Source: Nostoc linckia z4
GTDB taxonomy: Bacteria; Cyanobacteriota; Cyanobacteriia; Cyanobacteriales; Nostocaceae
NCBI RefSeq assembly: GCF_002608075.1
Contig: NZ_LAHA01000013.1
Coordinates: 107,409 to 171,408, forward strand
DNA length: 64,000 nucleotides
Direction of reading: 5' to 3'
Shown here: piece after piece, positions 1 through 8,509 of the stretch
How positions within the stretch are numbered: position 1 is the stretch's first letter
Layout: the number at the start of each line of letters is the position of its first letter
Position numbers and translations under genes: made by a program
The notes under the pieces: generated by a model
Database searches by the model: none
What the model was told of the DNA's origin: nothing
Seen by the model: only the letters and a program-made list of their open reading frames with translations

Positions 1-352
1 GAGAAATATCAAAACTTCGTTGTTGTTCTGCGGCTAAAAAACTTTCAATATGCTTTTGCTGGGTAATACTTTCAATGCCACGCCAATCTTCCTGCTGCCA
101 AGGTAACTTTACTTGCTTATGTACAATTTGAGCGGGTTCTTTTAAGCCTTCCCAAACAAAAGATGTTCGCAAAATTGAATGACGTTGTAGTAATTTTTCC
201 CATGCTTGTTTAAATGCTGAGATATTCAATTCACCTACAATATTGCAACTGAAGATTTCACAATAAACTGCGGAGTCTGGGGTATAAAGACTGTGAAATA
301 GTATGCCTTGCTGTGTTGGGGAAAGTGGATAAAAATCTTCAATATTTTTCAT
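1..352 (-). CDS. NRPS, N-terminal condensation domain (runs off the left edge)
   Basis: An open frame starts with ATG at 352 and stays open for 117 codons to the window edge. The first residues read MKNIEDFYPLSPTQQGILFH, the core-1 motif of a condensation (C) domain, and HSILRTSFVWEG follows further in. The catalytic HHxxxDG lies beyond the edge. The LSPxQQGxLFHSLY wording is the one usually seen in C domains that follow an epimerization domain, which fits the E-like domain ending the preceding synthase; this subtype call is from memory of the family. The gene lies 33 bp after the methyltransferase stop on the same strand and probably takes the chain from the PKS module. The number of modules is unknown. 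Confidence 0.85.
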   Translation of the reverse strand, partial: MKNIEDFYPLSPTQQGILFHSLYTPDSAVYCEIFSCNIVGELNISAFKQAWEKLLQRHSILRTSFVWEGLKEPAQIVHKQVKLPWQQEDWRGIESITQQKHIESFLAAEQQRSFDIS

Positions 353-385
353 TTTATGAATACCAAAAAATATTATTAAAATTAA

Positions 386-1288
386 CTATTTTGTTGGGTC
401 GTCAATTATGGGAAAATTTAAACCTAATTTATCAATTGTATCAATACCGATTTCTTCTAAAAATTCTGGTCTTAATGTATTATTTTCCATCACATTACCT
501 GGTTCTGTATTATTTCCTTTATAAATAAAAATTTGATTGCGATAAAAATGGATACCAACAATATGTTTATCAAAATAATTAGGTAAATACCCAGGATTAA
601 AAAATTCCTGATGACTTAGACAGTCAACTAATCTTTTAAAAAAATTCATCATCGTTTTTGGGTCGTATAAATCTAAGCTTCCCCCATACTGCGACCATTC
701 AGGAGGCTGGTTATCATCGGAGAACTTTGACCAATTTTCGTAGCTGGGTATATAAGAAGTATGAGTGTCTTCAATGATATAAATTCCCCCATCATTCAAT
801 TCGGGGAAGAGGACTTTAAATGTTTTAATTACATGGTCATTGTGATGACTACCATCATCAATAATGATGTCTAATTTTCCTGTTTGTTCGACAACTTTTT
901 CCAAAAAAACCTCATCGTCTTGGCTTCCTTGAAAAATTTTGATTCTGTCTGATTCTAAAGCTGTTTTATCTATAATATCAATACCATAAATCATACTATT
1001 AGGAAAATAATTCTTCCACATTCTTAAAGATTCGCCTCCAGAATATGGGTCATCAGCATAACCACCAGATACACCGACTTCAACACCACCTATACCTATT
1101 TCTAGAATTTTTAATTTTTTAGTTCTTAAAGGTGCAAAATGCAATTGATAACGCTGACCAAACAAATGGGGATTCCATTTGCAATCGTACAATGGCAATA
1201 ATTTACTTAAATCTTTACGGTGGATGAATAGCTGTAATTGATGAGATAAATTTTGCCAAATTGTTTGGGGATAAATATCTAATTTCAT
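386..1288 (-). CDS. MycE-like SAM-dependent O-methyltransferase
   Basis: Class I methyltransferase of about 300 residues, similar to the macrolide-sugar/tailoring O-methyltransferase family (MycE type). The SAM-binding strand reads KILEIGIGGVEVG, and the acidic IIIDDGSHH and YIIEDTHTSY stretches match the metal/SAM-site region of that family. I start at the ATG at 1288 because AGGAG sits eight bases upstream; another ATG at 1294 is too close to it, and a longer open frame overlaps the PKS end. It is wedged between the PKS and the next NRPS, so it probably methylates a hydroxyl or carboxyl of the lipopeptide. The substrate cannot be read from sequence. Confidence 0.8.
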   Translation of the reverse strand: MKLDIYPQTIWQNLSHQLQLFIHRKDLSKLLPLYDCKWNPHLFGQRYQLHFAPLRTKKLKILEIGIGGVEVGVSGGYADDPYSGGESLRMWKNYFPNSMIYGIDIIDKTALESDRIKIFQGSQDDEVFLEKVVEQTGKLDIIIDDGSHHNDHVIKTFKVLFPELNDGGIYIIEDTHTSYIPSYENWSKFSDDNQPPEWSQYGGSLDLYDPKTMMNFFKRLVDCLSHQEFFNPGYLPNYFDKHIVGIHFYRNQIFIYKGNNTEPGNVMENNTLRPEFLEEIGIDTIDKLGLNFPIIDDPTK

Positions 1289-1325
1289 GGCCATCGCTCC
1301 TATCAAATCTGTCCAAAAACCAACT

Positions 1326-4300
1326 TTAAGAGTTCTCAAATTTTGCCAAAATACTATCAATATCAGACTGACTCCATTGACTAGCTTGAAATTCTGCAAA
1401 GTCAGCAGGCGTGTAATTTTCTAATGCAGAAGTTTCAGAATTATTAATTAGCGATCGCAAAGCTGCAATAAAATCTTCAGTTAATTGTTTTACTGTCTCT
1501 GTTCGATGTATGTTTGTGCTATAATTCCAATCTACTTTTAATTTATTGTCTGCAATTAAAGCATTAATTTCTAATAGATGACTGCGGCTTCCTTGCAAAC
1601 TAACAACATTTCCCAAAGACTTTTCAGATAGCTTCCACAAAGGAGATTTGGGTAAAGTTTCTTCTAAGTTACCAAGGTAGAGAAAAATGATTTCTGCTGG
1701 TTGTAACAAACGAATTTTTTCCGTAATGATTAAATCATCACTCAAATATCGCAATACACCATAACCAAGACCTTGATTTGGGAAATTTCGTAGTTGTTCT
1801 TTAACTAATTTCAATGCTTCCCCTGGGCTATTGCTTGCTTCTACATCTAAAAGTGCAGGAGCAATATTAGTGAACCAACCCATTGTCCGGCTTACGTCTA
1901 TATCATCAAAAATTACCTCCCTACCATTGCCTTCTAAATCAACTAACAATGATTGAGTTCCAGTGTATTTACTAATTACTTGTGTTAAAGCAAATAATAG
2001 AATTTCCTCCATTTGAACTCGATAAATTGCTGTCACTTCTTGTAGTAGTGTTTGCGTTTCTGCAACACTCAATGTTATGGATATGGTGTCTGCTGACGCT
2101 ACAGTGTTCGCTCCTTGTGGATAATCTACAGGTAACGGTGATACCGATTCACGATTAGCTGACAACCAATAAACTTCTTCCCATTGCAACTCTGTTGATT
2201 TAGCATATTTAATTAACCGTTGTGCCCACTGTTTAAATGAGCTTGTTTTCGCTGGCAATTTAATTTTTTTACCTTGATTTAATTGTTGGTACGCTGTTTC
2301 TAAATCATCGAGTAAAATCCGCCAAGAACCAACATCAACTACTAAATGATGAATTACAAATAGTAATCTTTGGGGTTGCTGTGTGCCAAAATCAAAAAGA
2401 GCAACTTGTAAAAGCGGGCCTGATGATAAATTTAGGGAAGCTTGTAATTGATTAACAGCAGATTCAAAAGCAGATTCTCGTAACAAATCTGGTACTGTTG
2501 ATAAATCTATTTCCACAAAGGGCACAAATTCATCAGGGAGAATATTAATTTGCTGGAGACCAGATTGATTTTCGACGTAACGTAAACGTAAAGCATCATG
2601 ATGTACAAGTAAATATTGTATTGCCTGGGTCAATAAAGCTGAAGAAATCGGTTGTTGTACTTCTAATAAAATAGCTTGGTTCCAATGATGCTTATCTACT
2701 AAATTTTGTTCAAAAAACCAGTGTTGTATTGGTGTTAAAGGTACTTCTCCTTGTACTAATCCTTGTTCGCCCAAAACATTCTGAGTTTTGGTTGCTACTT
2801 CTGTTAATTCTGCAATTGTTGGGTATTGAAATAAATGTTGATTGTTAACACGTAACCCCGCTTTATTTGCTCTCGCTGTTACTTGGATACTCAACAGAGA
2901 ATCCCCGCCTAACTCCAAAAAATTATCGTATATACCCACTCTTTCAAATCCCAAAACTTCTTGCCAAATGTTAGCAATGATTTGCTCTGTTTCATTTCTA
3001 GGAGCAACATAACTATTGTCTAAGTTTGGTCTAGAGTGACGTGATGCTAAATTTTTGCTGAGGGAAGATTGGGAATTTTTTAATGATTCATCACCAACCC
3101 AACGTTTAATTCTCGCTGGTAAATTAGTGGTTGAAACAACTAACTGAGTTAAGTTTTTGAAAGTTAATACACGTTGGAATACTTCTATCCCTTCCCTAGC
3201 TGTCATGAAGACATCATTTGCACTTTCTTGTTGACCAGCTAACTCAGTAGCTAATTGAGTTGTGAGCCAATTATCCCAATTCACACTCATCCAAGGTGTG
3301 GAATGTGTTTGATTATGTTTATAAACAAAGGCATCAGTAAATAAATGGGCTGCTGGGTAAGCTGCCATACCCAATGCACCCAACATGGATGATAAAGAAG
3401 ATATCAATAAACAAAAATCAAGTTCTTTGTCTTGTAAAACTTTTTCTAAAACAAATAGTCCCTGACCATTTGCTTGCAGTTGCTTTTCACATTCACTGCG
3501 ATTTATTTCTCGAACAGTTCCTAATAATTTGATGCCTGCTGCATGAATAACTCCATTAATTTTACTAAAGCGATCGCCAGCTTGATTAATCACTGCTTGC
3601 ATTTGTGTTTCGTCGCCAATATCAGCGCTTTCTACCATCACTTCTGCGCCCAGTTTTTCAAGCTGCTGGATTTTTAATATCTTGCGGCTGATTTCATCTG
3701 TCTCACCATGAGTTTTTAGCCATTGCTGCCATTCCTGGCGTTGGGGAACAGGGGATCTTCCCACTAAAATCAACTTTGCTTTGAATGTTTGTGCTAGATA
3801 TTCAGCCAGTTCAAGACCTATACCACCCAAGCCACCAGTAATTAGATAAACACCAGATTCTTTCAGAGAACAATTTGTAGAATCATCCCCTGGAATTGCC
3901 TCAAAAGTTTGTATCCAGCGATGATGTCTGCGGTAAGCAATTACTAAATCTGATGACTCGTGACAGACTTCTTTTATTAGTTGGTCTATATTTTCTTCAA
4001 TATTACCAATATCTATACTTTGGCAAGTAATATTTGCATACTCTTGAGGAATGACTTTACACATTCCCAATACAGTTGCTTGTTCTGGATTTAAGCTTTC
4101 CACACCAGTCACATCATGTATGTTATTGGTGACGACAAAAATCTTGATTGGTTGAGTAATATCCTGTTTTTCAAGAGATTGGGCGAGAAATAATAAACTA
4201 TAAAAACCCAGATTTTGACATTTTTCAAAATACTCTGTTCTGGCTTGTGTTTCGTGGTCTGCTGTAATACTCCATAAATGAATGATTCTGTCGGGAATTT

Positions 4301-7286
4301 TACCTAATATTTCTAATTGTGTGATTAAAGTATCATAATCTTTTGGCTGTTGGGGATTCAGATAAAACTGGCGATCGCTGATTTGCTCAAACTGTTCTTT
4401 TGGTTGTACAGTAATCACATCATCACCATTACTTTCTAAATATTTGGCAATTTGTTTGCCGAATTTATCTACATCTCCAAAAACTAGCCAACATAACTTT
4501 TGCTCTACTGTTTTCACTAAAGATAAAATTGCTTGTTTCCACGCGGGAACATAAAACCAGTCGGAAATATTTGGCTTTTTGTAATTGGCATCAACTAAAT
4601 AATTAACAGTTTTTTCAGTTTCAATCCAGTAACGCTGGCGTTCAAAAGGATAAGTTGGTAAGGGAATTCGGTAACGATGTTCATTGGCATAAAAACCAGA
4701 CCAATTAATTTCAACTCCGGCTAACCAAAGACGACCTAATGTATTTAACATCAAGGCAACATCTGACTTTTGTTCCTGGGGATGACGTAATGAAGTTAAC
4801 ACTACTTCTTTGCTAGTGAGTACAGTGCATTTTTTAGCAAAGGTAGATAAAGTCCGCCCCGGCCCTACTTCTAACAAAATACAATTTTTATCTTGTAATA
4901 ACTGTGAAATTCCCCGACTAAAATTAACCGTTTGTCTTAAATGTTTTCCCCAATAATTGGCATCTGTGGCTTGTTCTGCTGTAATCCAAGTTCCGGTAAC
5001 ATTGGAAATAAAAGGAATTTGGGGAGAATTTAATTTAATTTTTTTAACTTCCTGAATAAATCGCTCCTTCACAGGTTCCATCATTGGTGAATGAAAAGCA
5101 TGAGAAGTATGCAAACGCCGATATTCTATACCTTTATTTGTTAGTTGTTGTTGCAGTGCATCTATAGCCGCATTAGTTCCCGAAACTACACAGTAACCAG
5201 GAGCATTAATAGCAGCTAAAGACAAATTTGTATTCAGAAAACTAATAACTTCTGCCTCTGGTAATGAAACTGCAATCATAGCTCCCGGCGGCATTTCTCC
5301 CATTAATCGCCCGCGCATCGCCACCAAAGCTAAAGCATCTTCAACAGACATGACATTTGCTAGAGTTGCTGCTACATATTCCCCAATACTATGACCAATC
5401 ATTGCACTAGGAGAAATACCCCAGGATATCCACAATTGAGCCAAAGCATATTCAATGACAAATAATGCAGCTTGAGCGATATCAGTTTGTTTTAATTTTT
5501 CTGCGGCTGTGGCTGCAACTGCATTTGTTTGGGGATAAAGTAACGAACGCAAATCTATTCCCAAGTGAGGTTTTAAAATTGAGCAGCAACGGTCTACTTG
5601 GTTGCGGAATATTGCTTCATTTTCATAAAGTTCTTTGCCCATATCCACATACTGAGCGCCCTGACCAGGAAACATAAAAGCAATGGCAGGATGGCTAGTT
5701 GATTGCAAGTTTGTCAAAACTCGTTGGGAAACTTGTTCTTGCAATGCGCTCACCGCATCTTGAATATTTTCACATACTAATACCCGACGTTGATTAAACT
5801 GCCTGCGACCAATTTGCAGCGTATAAGCCAAATCTGCAAAGTTAATTTCTGGATGCTCTTTTAAATGGGTGATTAAATTAGTTGTTACCTTCTCAAGTGC
5901 TTTCTCACTTTTCGCCGACAGACACAACAGAAAATATTCACTTTTGACTTTTGACTTTTGATTTTTGACTTGTGTTGGTGCTTCTTCCAGAATGACATGA
6001 GCATTGGTTCCCCCCATACCCAAAGAACTGACACCAGCACGCCGGGGGGTTATTCCCTCTTTCCATTCAGTCAGTTTTGTATTGACGTAAAACGGACTAT
6101 TGGCAAAATCAATTTGTGGGTTGGGTTGCTGAAAATTTAAGCTAGGTGGTATTTGCTTGTGTTTGAGGGCGAGAACAGTTTTGATTAACCCTGCAACTCC
6201 GGCGGTAGCATCGAGGTGACCGATATTGGTTTTCACAGAACCAATGGCACAAAAACCTTTCTTATCGGTACCGGCGCGAAAAACTTTGGTGAGTGCAGCT
6301 ATTTCGATGGGGTCGCCTAAAGGTGTGCCAGTACCGTGAGCTTCAATGTAGCTAATTGTATCAGGTTCCACCGAAGCCAGCATCATGGCTTCAGCGATCG
6401 CCTCTGCTTGACCATCGACACTAGGCGCTGTAAAGCCGATTTTGGCAGAACCATCATTATTAATAGCCGCACCTTTAATTACAGCATGAATGCAATCACC
6501 ATCGGCGATCGCTTCACTCAGTCGCTTGAGGACAACAATTCCGACACCATTACCAATAGTAATACCCTGCGCCCTAGCATCAAAAGCATAACAGTGACCA
6601 TCAGGCGATAAAGTTCCTCCTGGTTCGTGCAAATAGCCGGTTTTTTGGGGAACGTAAATTGAAACTCCTCCCGCCAAAGCCATATCGCATTGATAATTCA
6701 GCAAACTTTGGCAAGCAAGAGAAACCGCAACCAACGATGTAGAACAAGCCGTTTGTACAGTTAAACTCGGCCCGGTTAGATTTAATTTATAAGATACGCG
6801 AGTAGTGAGAAAATCTTTTTCATTACCAATAGAAGTTTGATAGCATTTTGCCGAACCAACACCATCAGTATATAAATTAAAAGATAAATAATTATTCTGA
6901 CTTGCCCCGGCATAAACCCCAATGCGACTTTCACATCTACTAGAGTCATAACCAGCATTTTCTAAAGCTTCCCAAGCACATTCTAAAAACACTCTGTGTT
7001 GCGGGTCAGTAGTCTCGGCTTCCTTGGGATTAAAATCAAAAAATGCCGCATCAAATAAATCAATATCTTCTAATATCGAGCCTGATTTTATATAATTTTT
7101 ATCATTCAGCAGCGCCGGATTAATTCCGGCAGATATTAGCTCATCATCCGTAAAAATAGAGACAGATTCCACACCAGATTTTAAATTCTGCCAAAAATCT
7201 GCAATATTTTTAGCACCAGGGAAACGCCCCGCCATCCCAATAATAGCTACCCCTTCTATTGATTCACTAGTTTCTACCCTACTCAT
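1326..7286 (-). CDS. Type I PKS module KS-AT-KR-ACP with C-terminal epimerization-like domain
   Basis: About 1986 residues. The ketosynthase spans residues 12-435 with active-site ACSTSL near 177 and EAHGTGTPLGDP. The acyltransferase (about 535-830) has PGQGAQ, GHSIGE and HAFHS, the pattern of malonyl-CoA selection. The ketoreductase starts near 1145 (LITGGLGGIG) and has a Tyr in MAAYPAAHLF. No DH or ER motif is seen, so the product should keep a beta-hydroxyl. The ACP carries LGGDSLLS near 1460. The last 450 residues are not a thioesterase but a C/E-family domain: TPIQHWFFEQN, HHLVVDVGSWRILL near 1647, EGNGRE near 1782 and SRTMGWFT, wording typical of epimerization domains. ATG at 7286 is chosen; a GTG lies one codon earlier and AAGGA is upstream. 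It probably extends the amino acid loaded by the FAAL-NRPS. Confidence 0.92.
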   Translation of the reverse strand: MSRVETSESIEGVAIIGMAGRFPGAKNIADFWQNLKSGVESVSIFTDDELISAGINPALLNDKNYIKSGSILEDIDLFDAAFFDFNPKEAETTDPQHRVFLECAWEALENAGYDSSRCESRIGVYAGASQNNYLSFNLYTDGVGSAKCYQTSIGNEKDFLTTRVSYKLNLTGPSLTVQTACSTSLVAVSLACQSLLNYQCDMALAGGVSIYVPQKTGYLHEPGGTLSPDGHCYAFDARAQGITIGNGVGIVVLKRLSEAIADGDCIHAVIKGAAINNDGSAKIGFTAPSVDGQAEAIAEAMMLASVEPDTISYIEAHGTGTPLGDPIEIAALTKVFRAGTDKKGFCAIGSVKTNIGHLDATAGVAGLIKTVLALKHKQIPPSLNFQQPNPQIDFANSPFYVNTKLTEWKEGITPRRAGVSSLGMGGTNAHVILEEAPTQVKNQKSKVKSEYFLLCLSAKSEKALEKVTTNLITHLKEHPEINFADLAYTLQIGRRQFNQRRVLVCENIQDAVSALQEQVSQRVLTNLQSTSHPAIAFMFPGQGAQYVDMGKELYENEAIFRNQVDRCCSILKPHLGIDLRSLLYPQTNAVAATAAEKLKQTDIAQAALFVIEYALAQLWISWGISPSAMIGHSIGEYVAATLANVMSVEDALALVAMRGRLMGEMPPGAMIAVSLPEAEVISFLNTNLSLAAINAPGYCVVSGTNAAIDALQQQLTNKGIEYRRLHTSHAFHSPMMEPVKERFIQEVKKIKLNSPQIPFISNVTGTWITAEQATDANYWGKHLRQTVNFSRGISQLLQDKNCILLEVGPGRTLSTFAKKCTVLTSKEVVLTSLRHPQEQKSDVALMLNTLGRLWLAGVEINWSGFYANEHRYRIPLPTYPFERQRYWIETEKTVNYLVDANYKKPNISDWFYVPAWKQAILSLVKTVEQKLCWLVFGDVDKFGKQIAKYLESNGDDVITVQPKEQFEQISDRQFYLNPQQPKDYDTLITQLEILGKIPDRIIHLWSITADHETQARTEYFEKCQNLGFYSLLFLAQSLEKQDITQPIKIFVVTNNIHDVTGVESLNPEQATVLGMCKVIPQEYANITCQSIDIGNIEENIDQLIKEVCHESSDLVIAYRRHHRWIQTFEAIPGDDSTNCSLKESGVYLITGGLGGIGLELAEYLAQTFKAKLILVGRSPVPQRQEWQQWLKTHGETDEISRKILKIQQLEKLGAEVMVESADIGDETQMQAVINQAGDRFSKINGVIHAAGIKLLGTVREINRSECEKQLQANGQGLFVLEKVLQDKELDFCLLISSLSSMLGALGMAAYPAAHLFTDAFVYKHNQTHSTPWMSVNWDNWLTTQLATELAGQQESANDVFMTAREGIEVFQRVLTFKNLTQLVVSTTNLPARIKRWVGDESLKNSQSSLSKNLASRHSRPNLDNSYVAPRNETEQIIANIWQEVLGFERVGIYDNFLELGGDSLLSIQVTARANKAGLRVNNQHLFQYPTIAELTEVATKTQNVLGEQGLVQGEVPLTPIQHWFFEQNLVDKHHWNQAILLEVQQPISSALLTQAIQYLLVHHDALRLRYVENQSGLQQINILPDEFVPFVEIDLSTVPDLLRESAFESAVNQLQASLNLSSGPLLQVALFDFGTQQPQRLLFVIHHLVVDVGSWRILLDDLETAYQQLNQGKKIKLPAKTSSFKQWAQRLIKYAKSTELQWEEVYWLSANRESVSPLPVDYPQGANTVASADTISITLSVAETQTLLQEVTAIYRVQMEEILLFALTQVISKYTGTQSLLVDLEGNGREVIFDDIDVSRTMGWFTNIAPALLDVEASNSPGEALKLVKEQLRNFPNQGLGYGVLRYLSDDLIITEKIRLLQPAEIIFLYLGNLEETLPKSPLWKLSEKSLGNVVSLQGSRSHLLEINALIADNKLKVDWNYSTNIHRTETVKQLTEDFIAALRSLINNSETSALENYTPADFAEFQASQWSQSDIDSILAKFENS

Positions 7287-7321
7287 CACTTTATTTTTCC
7301 TTAGTCAGCACTTCTAAAAAT

Positions 7322-7404
7322 TACCTATAACTTACACAAAAAACTCTTAAACTCTTATTCCTCCGCGTCCTCTGCGTTCTCTGCGGTTCGTTCCTCATAA
7401 CTTA
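7322..7404. repeat. ACTTACGCA-type MITE-like repeat overlapping the TauD gene end
   Basis: Sequence resembling the 91-bp palindromic element at 44871-44961: an ACTTACACAAAAAACTC end, the CCGCGTCCTCTGCG core and GCGGTTCGTT. It covers the 3' end of the TauD-type hydroxylase gene and supplies its last codons. The right terminus is eroded. Confidence 0.6.
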
Positions 7405-8269
7405 CTTTAATATCACTAAGTAAAGTCACAATTCTCCGACGCTTATCGTTAAAAGACTTTCGTCCATGTAAAAACCTGGAATTATCAATCATCACCAAAT
7501 CTCCAGACATCCAGGGGATAAAACCAATCAAATCATCCAGAATTTTCTGGATTTCATTGATAACTTTTACAGGAATTGCAGAACCATTAGCAAAAGTCAC
7601 GATTGCTCTAGGATTTCTATATTCAGAAATTATACTATTAGCAAATGCATCTTGATTACCGTATTTAGTCTTAATAACACCAGAGCAAATATATTCTAAA
7701 ATTAGCGATTCATCTTGGTTGATTTTATAGCTGATACCTGCCATATTATCTAGTATTTTTTTGACATCATCTATCGTGGCACTTGCCCCTAAAAATTGCT
7801 GCCAATGAGAAGCCAGAAACTTTTGGACATAGCGAATTTTTTGGTCGATAAATAATTGTTGTAATTCTCGGCTCATTGCCTTCCATACTTCAACACCATC
7901 CCAAAATAAAGTTTCACCACCCTCTGCTGCTGGCACAGCGCAACAAAACCAAACTACATCTGGTCTAAAAGGAGAATTAGCATTTTCACAATGGGGTGCA
8001 ATGTAATGCATTCCTGAATCTACTAAAGTAATAAACTGATTGTTTAAATCAACAATTGGTCTATTGTACTGATTGAGAAATGTAGCATCAAATTGTTCGG
8101 CAAAGACTTTCATTTGTTCATAGTTGACATCAAATCCTCGAAACAAAATTAGACCAAATGATTTGAAGTCTTCTAATATTGCTGATACTGGTAATTGCAT
8201 AATATTTTGTCCAGTATCATTAAAGATAATCTTACCGCTACTACTTTTTAATAATTCTGCTGTCAGCAT
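7355..8269 (-). CDS. TauD/SyrP-like Fe(II)/2-oxoglutarate hydroxylase
   Basis: About 304 residues of the TauD/TfdA family, which uses Fe(II), 2-oxoglutarate and O2 to hydroxylate a substrate. The iron ligands appear as HCE near residue 93 and the distal His in DNSRFLHGR near 266, followed by RRRIVTLL, where the 2-oxoglutarate-binding Arg is expected. ATG at 8269 is preferred because AGAGG lies nine bases upstream. Relatives such as SyrP hydroxylate carrier-bound aspartate at the beta carbon, a bidentate iron ligand in siderophores; that substrate is an inference from context. It lies between the FAAL-NRPS and the PKS. The last residues (RTAENAEDAEE) come from a dispersed repeat, not from the family fold. 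Confidence 0.85.
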   Translation of the reverse strand: MLTAELLKSSSGKIIFNDTGQNIMQLPVSAILEDFKSFGLILFRGFDVNYEQMKVFAEQFDATFLNQYNRPIVDLNNQFITLVDSGMHYIAPHCENANSPFRPDVVWFCCAVPAAEGGETLFWDGVEVWKAMSRELQQLFIDQKIRYVQKFLASHWQQFLGASATIDDVKKILDNMAGISYKINQDESLILEYICSGVIKTKYGNQDAFANSIISEYRNPRAIVTFANGSAIPVKVINEIQKILDDLIGFIPWMSGDLVMIDNSRFLHGRKSFNDKRRRIVTLLSDIKVSYEERTAENAEDAEE

Positions 8270-8429
8270 ATCAGTCAACCTCTAAATTGTTACAAGTAAA
8301 CAAAATCCTAAGTTGATTATCAAACATAATTCAGGAGTCAGTCGTCAGAATTCAGTGGGGTATTTTGTACGACTGGCGGATAGCCTGCGCTATCAGTGGC
8401 GGGTCTGAATTCCCCAGTGAAAAATTGCT

Positions 8430-8506
8430 GAATTCTGTATTCTAAATTCTGTATTCTAAATTCTGAATTCTGAATTCTGAATTCTGAATTCTGAGTTCTG
8501 TATTCT
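8430..8506. repeat. Tandem ATTCTGA repeat
   Basis: Degenerate runs of ATTCTGA and ATTCTAA, seven-base periodicity, about ten units, directly after the stop of the FAAL-NRPS. This is a short tandem repeat of the kind common in Nostocales. The 8270-8429 stretch before it holds the TauD gene leader and no other gene. Confidence 0.75.
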
Positions 8507-8509
8507 TCT

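Noticed and set aside
1326..1399. Methyltransferase start inside the PKS end (1399)
   Set aside because: Overlap with the PKS coding end and an AGGAG correctly spaced before 1288 favour the shorter form.
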